Source: Casuarius casuarius (lineage: Eukaryota > Chordata > Aves > Casuariiformes > Casuariidae). From it: 64,000 nucleotides of DNA. The stretch covers positions 1,441,685 through 1,505,684 of the forward strand of contig PTFA01000043.1 in assembly GCA_003342895.1 (NCBI GenBank), given 5' to 3'. This document shows positions 59,426 through 64,000 of this stretch, piece after piece (position 1 is the first letter of the stretch; every line of letters starts with the position of its first letter). The notes beneath the pieces are model-generated. The model made no database searches, was not told where the DNA came from, and saw nothing but the letters and a program-made list of their open reading frames with translations. The translations under genes were made by a program, and so were the position numbers.

Positions 59426-61599
59426 TGTTATAGCAAGCACAGTGCCTCTAACACAAGAGGCATAAGGGTGCTGGCTGGGAATCAGCACAGGGCTGAACAG
59501 AAACACAGAAAAGGAGAAAAATCCAGAGGGGTAATGAGTCCNTCAGTAACTGCACACATTGCATCTCATTCACATTTCACCAAACAGATTATTCTTTCAT
59601 GCAGGAGTTTCACAATCAGAGTAGACCTTTTTCTCTTTTTGGAAATACCANTGTGCTTTCAAGTGTATTTTTAAAGCTCTTTCAGTCTGGAAGGGGCCTT
59701 TTGTTATGCACACACACATGCGCACACACACAGTGTTTACTACCTGGGGGCCTGACTCCCTCGGTGAGGTGTCTAGACATCTCTGCAGTGGAAATAACTG
59801 TGCAACCTACCACTGTATTGAAATCCACTAGTTTCAGCAGTAGGAATAATTTCATGCCCCAGGTTGCCGTAATCAAACACATCTGTTGCATGAAAATTAT
59901 CCACTGCCAATTTGAGCGCAAAGCACAATACACCCAAATTATCTATGCTGTCAAGATCAACTTGACCTCCTAAAGACAACATTAAATACCACACAACATC
60001 AATCAATTACAGTCATACCAAAACTCGTATGAGATTCAAGCAGATCTAAAAAACTCACTTTTCTCCTTTGATGAGAGAAGGGCTTAATTCTGGAATAGTA
60101 GTCTTGACAAGTAATATTCNAGCAACCACTGTACTGCATATGTTAGGAATATAAAAATTATGCATTTCAAATACTTCCACAAAACAGATTAAAGCACTTC
60201 CCTCAAACCTCTCAGAACCAAAAACAATCATAAAGAAAAAAATTATTAAAGCCAATTTTTAGCTTCATTTGTCTACAACTATGCTTTTATAGTTCAACAC
60301 ACAAAAACATTATGACAGATATGCAAATCTGATATTTTCAGGCAGGAAAGGTGAATTCCCTATATATGAAAGGTTGAAGTCTGATCTTTAAAAGAAGCCT
60401 GCAGNTGCTTTGTCATCTTTCTTTCTCTCCTTGATTCAATGAGCAGATCCATATCTTCAAGAAAATGACGATTTTGTCCACACAAGGGAAAAAGAACAGA
60501 TCCCTCCAGATTGAGCCAAGAATTCACCTTTACTTTGCGAGAAAACACTTTGGCACTTCACAGAAAAAGAGCAGAGTTTTTGGAATATCAGGATAGCTGT
60601 TANTGCCCCTGAAGTTCACAGAAGCACTATTCTTTTCCACTTACTCTTCCCCTTTGGAAAAAAAATTCTTCAGATATTTAGATACAAGCCTTTACTCATT
60701 TCTTTCATTTGCTTGGAATAACATACAAGCAATTTCCTACTAATTCAGAAGCATTTTGTATTTGTTTCCTGCTTTATCAACTTCATCTAGTCTAGAATTG
60801 GTATTACTTTGCCATAGTGACTGAACTAAAGCAGGAGATGTTTTTGCAACTGCCACTCTTGCTCTGCAGAATAAAAGTAAATATTCTTTTCCCTAATTTT
60901 CCTTCCTCACACTTGTAAGATGATTTTTGTATGGTCTTCTGTGGCCTCAGGTGAAAGTTATACCATTACCTATTATGTTTCTTAGGGCCAAAGGCTAAAA
61001 GCACATAAATCCTATTTTTTAAATATATATTACTCTGCTGGTTGGGATTCTGAGAGCCTCTGAATTTCTCTTACATAGATTAAAGGGCTGTTAATTATCC
61101 AAAGATTTTGCTCAACGCAGTTTTCACATTCCTTCCTCAAAACTGGTGGTGCTGGGACACCCTAACAGAACAACCTCCCCAAGCAAAACCAACCAGCAGC
61201 ATACCAACAGGAAGAGGAAGTACAGACAAGCATGTCCTTTGGCTAAGAAGCAAAATTAAGCTAACCATCTTGGAAACAGAGGTTCATCAAGCTTGCACCA
61301 CAGCCAACCCAAACAAACAGGACCTGGAGGGCAAACTGCACCATACGAAGCCTCTGGAGCACTAGTCCACAGGCTTGTGGACACAGCACATCCAAACACA
61401 GGCCTCAGGTCACGCTACGATTATTCCCATTAAAGGGAAGAAAAAAAAAGTGTTACAGTTGTAGAGAAAGTTCCTTAAAGAGATGTTTCCGAACATTTAA
61501 AATGCAAACTTAAATACAATATTATCCAAAAAGGAAAAAAGCACACATACCCAAACACTCAATCTACAGCAGGCAATAGAATAGAAAGCATAATAGAAA
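59426..61599. other. non-coding, no gene seen
   Basis: AT-rich unique-looking DNA with a (CA)n microsatellite at 59708-59732 and five N bases. The open frames at 59599-59973 (plus, 124 codons) and 61108-61365 show no recognisable family. Confidence 0.5.
59708..59732. repeat. (CA)n microsatellite
   Basis: CACACACACATGCGCACACA followed by CACAG. It is interrupted by TGCG. Confidence 0.85.
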
Positions 61600-61910
61600 A
61601 CCAAAGCACTTTATTTTAGAAATGCTTTGGAGATGTGAATGCTCTGCATTTCCTTTTTAAATGTTGGGTTGCCTAATTTAAATGCAGCTGATATAGCACC
61701 CAGGCTCACTTCTGGATCACTAAGAAATTGGTCCGATTTGAAAATGTCAGGATCTGGTTAGCAATTCAAATGACCACAGTGGTAATTACGTCTTTTCATG
61801 TTCTGGCATGTTGCACTGCATCAAAACTGACACAAATGCCTGGTTTTATAATATCACAGCATGGAAATAAATGTCCAAAGCGATATGAAAATGTACTAGA
61901 CTAGTAAGAG
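61600..61910. promoter_or_regulatory. candidate conserved non-coding element
   Basis: AT-rich repeat-free block with GCCTAATTTAAATGCAGCTG (61671-61690) placing a TAATTT core next to a CAGCTG E-box (61685-61690), and later GCAATTCAAATGACCAC and GGTAATTACGTC (a TAATTA core near 61783). The combination of homeodomain and bHLH-type sites is enhancer-like. There is no open frame. Function is inferred. Confidence 0.3.
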
Positions 61911-61962
61911 ATTAATAACTGTTCTTCTAGGAAGAAAGATGGCTCTTTTCAACTAGTATATT

Positions 61963-61990
61963 AAAAAAAATAAAAAAAATAAAAATAAAA
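61963..61990. repeat. A-rich low-complexity tract
   Basis: A8-T-A8-T-A5-T-A4 tract. There is no retro-element upstream for which it would be the tail. Confidence 0.85.
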
Positions 61991-62865
61991 CCTTCTCTGA
62001 TAGCATCTCTCCTTGAGGGGAATTGAATTATATTATCACTCATAAGCTATAATCACTTCTGTCAGCACCAGTCAGAATATTTGAAGGAAAGGGGGAGGAG
62101 AAACAGAAGGGGCTGAGGGAAAAAATAGTGCAATCTTATAAATAAGTCTAGAGAGATACTACTTAAAGGTTCCCCTCCAGCATTTTGTTCTCTCCCACCC
62201 AGCAGAGTAGAACATATTTCAAGTGTTTTATTTTGATCATAAAGTGGACGAATTATGTGGATAGGGAGCAATGCATCATGAGCGATGTGCTCTGCTCTAC
62301 AATCTTTGGTACCAATGTGTCATTTTGAAATATGGGCCTAGAGCAATATGGGTAAGGGAAATCTTTCTTTCTCTGGGAGAAAGGAGGAAAAAAGGTCTTT
62401 TGAAGTCTAATANGCCCACAAAAGTCTGTTTATGAAATAAAATAAAGCAAGCAGTGTCTTTAGTAGCTCTCTTGTATAGCAGCCAAATCGCATACCAGAG
62501 TTACTCAATTGCCTCCTAGCTTTGGGATGATTTTAACAGAGATAAACATTTGGTACATCTATCTGTCTTTTGCAGAAGGTACGTGGGGTGGGGAGACCAG
62601 CCAGCACATGCCAGGAGCAGTGTCAGCCCTGTTGGGTCCTCTGCTAGACCACACAGCACATGCTTTGGTCACACGCAACAGAGGCAGAGCAACCACACTG
62701 GCCACTACGTCCTCGCAGGTGGACATGAGCCTCAGAGGCAGGCCCTCCTTCTCTCCGCGGCCTCTTATCTTCCTCTGACCTGCTACGAGGTATGGGCTAA
62801 GTCAGTGCATTTAGGATTGATGGGATAAACCCACAAAGTTAAGACCGAGAGGTGACACTGCATTG

Positions 62866-62891
62866 GAACATGCTAAAGNGAACATGCTAAA
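62866..62891. repeat. 14-bp tandem duplication
   Basis: GAACATGCTAAA at 62866-62877 is repeated at 62880-62891, with an N at 62879 in the joining bases. It is either a true small duplication or a base-calling problem around the N. Confidence 0.7.
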
Positions 62892-63021
62892 AACTCATCC
62901 TTTGATCTACAGGGACAGTTAAAACTGACCTGCTAACAAGATGCCAATCATCCGTGTCCAAATAATTTCTCTTTCTTGTTCTTTCTGGTTTTTACCCACT
63001 GGAAAAACAGCAGTGTGGGTC

Positions 63022-63037
63022 TTTTTTTTTTTTTTTT
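63022..63037. repeat. T16 homopolymer
   Basis: Uninterrupted T16 between GGGTC and AAACCTG. Confidence 0.9.
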
Positions 63038-64000
63038 AAACCTGTATCTTGAACATTCCCTGAAATTCTGTAATCAATGGGGAGCACTGCTGCTCCCTCA
63101 GCATTTTATCCCACCATAACCAGGTCTTGATGCCAAAAGGAGCAGTTTTGCATTACCTATGTCTCTGGTCCCTCTTTGCCACTTCTGCAACCTTGAGCCA
63201 GGAGAGATGTTCTCAAAATCACACCAAGAACCAGATCAAGGAATCGACCAAGGTTCAGATGAACCAGGAAAGCAGAGCAGGGAAACTGCTAGCTTGGTCC
63301 AATTTGTTGCATGGCTTATGTGGGAATAAGGCTGCTGGCCCAGGGAAAATGAGTGGTCAAAAGCAGAACTTCTCCTCCCATAGCTGCGCCAGCTTACGCC
63401 AGAGTAAAACACTCACTGAAAAGAGTGTAGCAGACAAACTAATAGTCAGAGAATTACTAGTCTCAGGTGGTTTCATGATCGCTTATGAGAAAAGACTCAG
63501 CTGCAGGGATTTCTCCCTTGCAGAGGGAAAAACACTCAGAGGCAGTTAGTCACANGCTCAATACCATGCAAGACACAATCTTACACTGGAGCACTGAGGT
63601 CCATCATAAGCACAGAAGACAACCCTAAAGGAAAGTGAATGTTTAAGTTCACACCTTATAAAGTGACACCCTTCAGATGTCAGATTTAGCACCAGAGAGA
63701 CGTCCTCATCTCTGCTGCTGTCTTTTGTGATTTATAGCATACCCTGGCTCAATTTCTTTATTTCTAAAATAGTTGTAAGCACACTTCTGCCTTAATAGTG
63801 TACTTTGCGGAAAAACAGATGGTACTAAGTGTTCTCTTCCATATTTCCCCTGTTGACCATCTGCAAAGCATAGCTTTTGCTGAGATGAACAGTGGCCAAA
63901 GTTAGTGAAGTTTCCTAATATGCAGGGATACCATATCAAGAAAAGCCTCTGGCGTGTCATTCCTACTCACAAGCATGCCAAAACCTTGAACACTTAACCA

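Larger units (their letters stand above)
61991..64000. other. non-coding, no gene seen
   Basis: Contains a 14-bp tandem (62866-62891), a T16 run (63022-63037) and a 140-codon plus frame at 63127-63549. The N-terminus of that frame is hydrophobic and signal-peptide-like, but the rest has no recognisable domain. Chance is the likely explanation for the frame. Confidence 0.5.

Noticed and set aside
63127..63549. 140-codon frame starting with a signal-peptide-like hydrophobic segment
   Set aside because: The remainder is featureless, there is no promoter or homologue that I recognise, and one such frame is expected by chance.
1..64000. CRISPR array, operon, phage or bacterial defence system
   Set aside because: There are no regularly spaced direct repeats, no dense gene packing and no prokaryotic genes; composition and repeats are vertebrate.
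1..64000. Conserved microRNA genes
   Set aside because: I looked for common mature sequences (let-7, miR-1, miR-9, miR-124, miR-153 and similar) and for long hairpins and found none; the 96-130 hairpin is too short.

Overview
This window looks like non-coding DNA from a bird nuclear genome. The base composition is AT-rich with compact GC-rich islands. The only clearly recognisable transposons are CR1 LINE fragments with the avian-type 3' end, plus decayed MIR-type tRNA-derived SINE remnants shared by amniotes. I see no L1, Alu, B1/B2 or other mammal-specific repeats. A crocodilian or turtle is not excluded, but the low repeat density fits a bird better. About seventy isolated single N bases are scattered through the window and there is no assembly gap. 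I found no bacterial or viral gene, CRISPR array, rRNA or tRNA gene.

I found no protein-coding gene that I can identify. Open frames reach at most about 140-170 codons, roughly what chance gives in 64 kb of AT-rich DNA. They show no recognisable domain. The one stretch worth testing as an exon or decayed retrocopy is on the minus strand at 33188-33506.

Layout. 1-7050: AT-rich DNA with a perfect 15-bp hairpin at 96-130, an enhancer-like AT-rich block at 3480-3960 and a MIR remnant at 5995-6130. 7051-14060: a short plus-strand CR1 3' end, two enhancer-like blocks (10300-11120 and 12470-12790) and a minus-strand CR1 3' end. 14061-28470: mostly featureless, with ancient repeat scraps at 17281-17703, 18985-19035, 23703-23790 and 27371-27490. 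28480-29000: the strongest GC-rich block, unclassified. 32560-33220: enhancer-like block next to the possible exon. 34613-36205: the main mobile element, a CR1 that keeps endonuclease sequence and the 3' end but has lost almost the whole reverse-transcriptase domain. 36206-64000: AT-rich DNA with four more enhancer-like blocks, four MIR-type remnants and several microsatellites.

The overall picture is a gene desert or very large intron. The long AT-rich, repeat-free blocks with homeodomain-type TAATTA and octamer sites look like the conserved non-coding elements that flank developmental genes. This is an inference from composition and motifs; only a cross-species alignment could establish it. 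I found no convincing novel multi-gene system. The most concrete oddities are the deleted CR1, the perfect hairpin and the unclassified GC-rich block.
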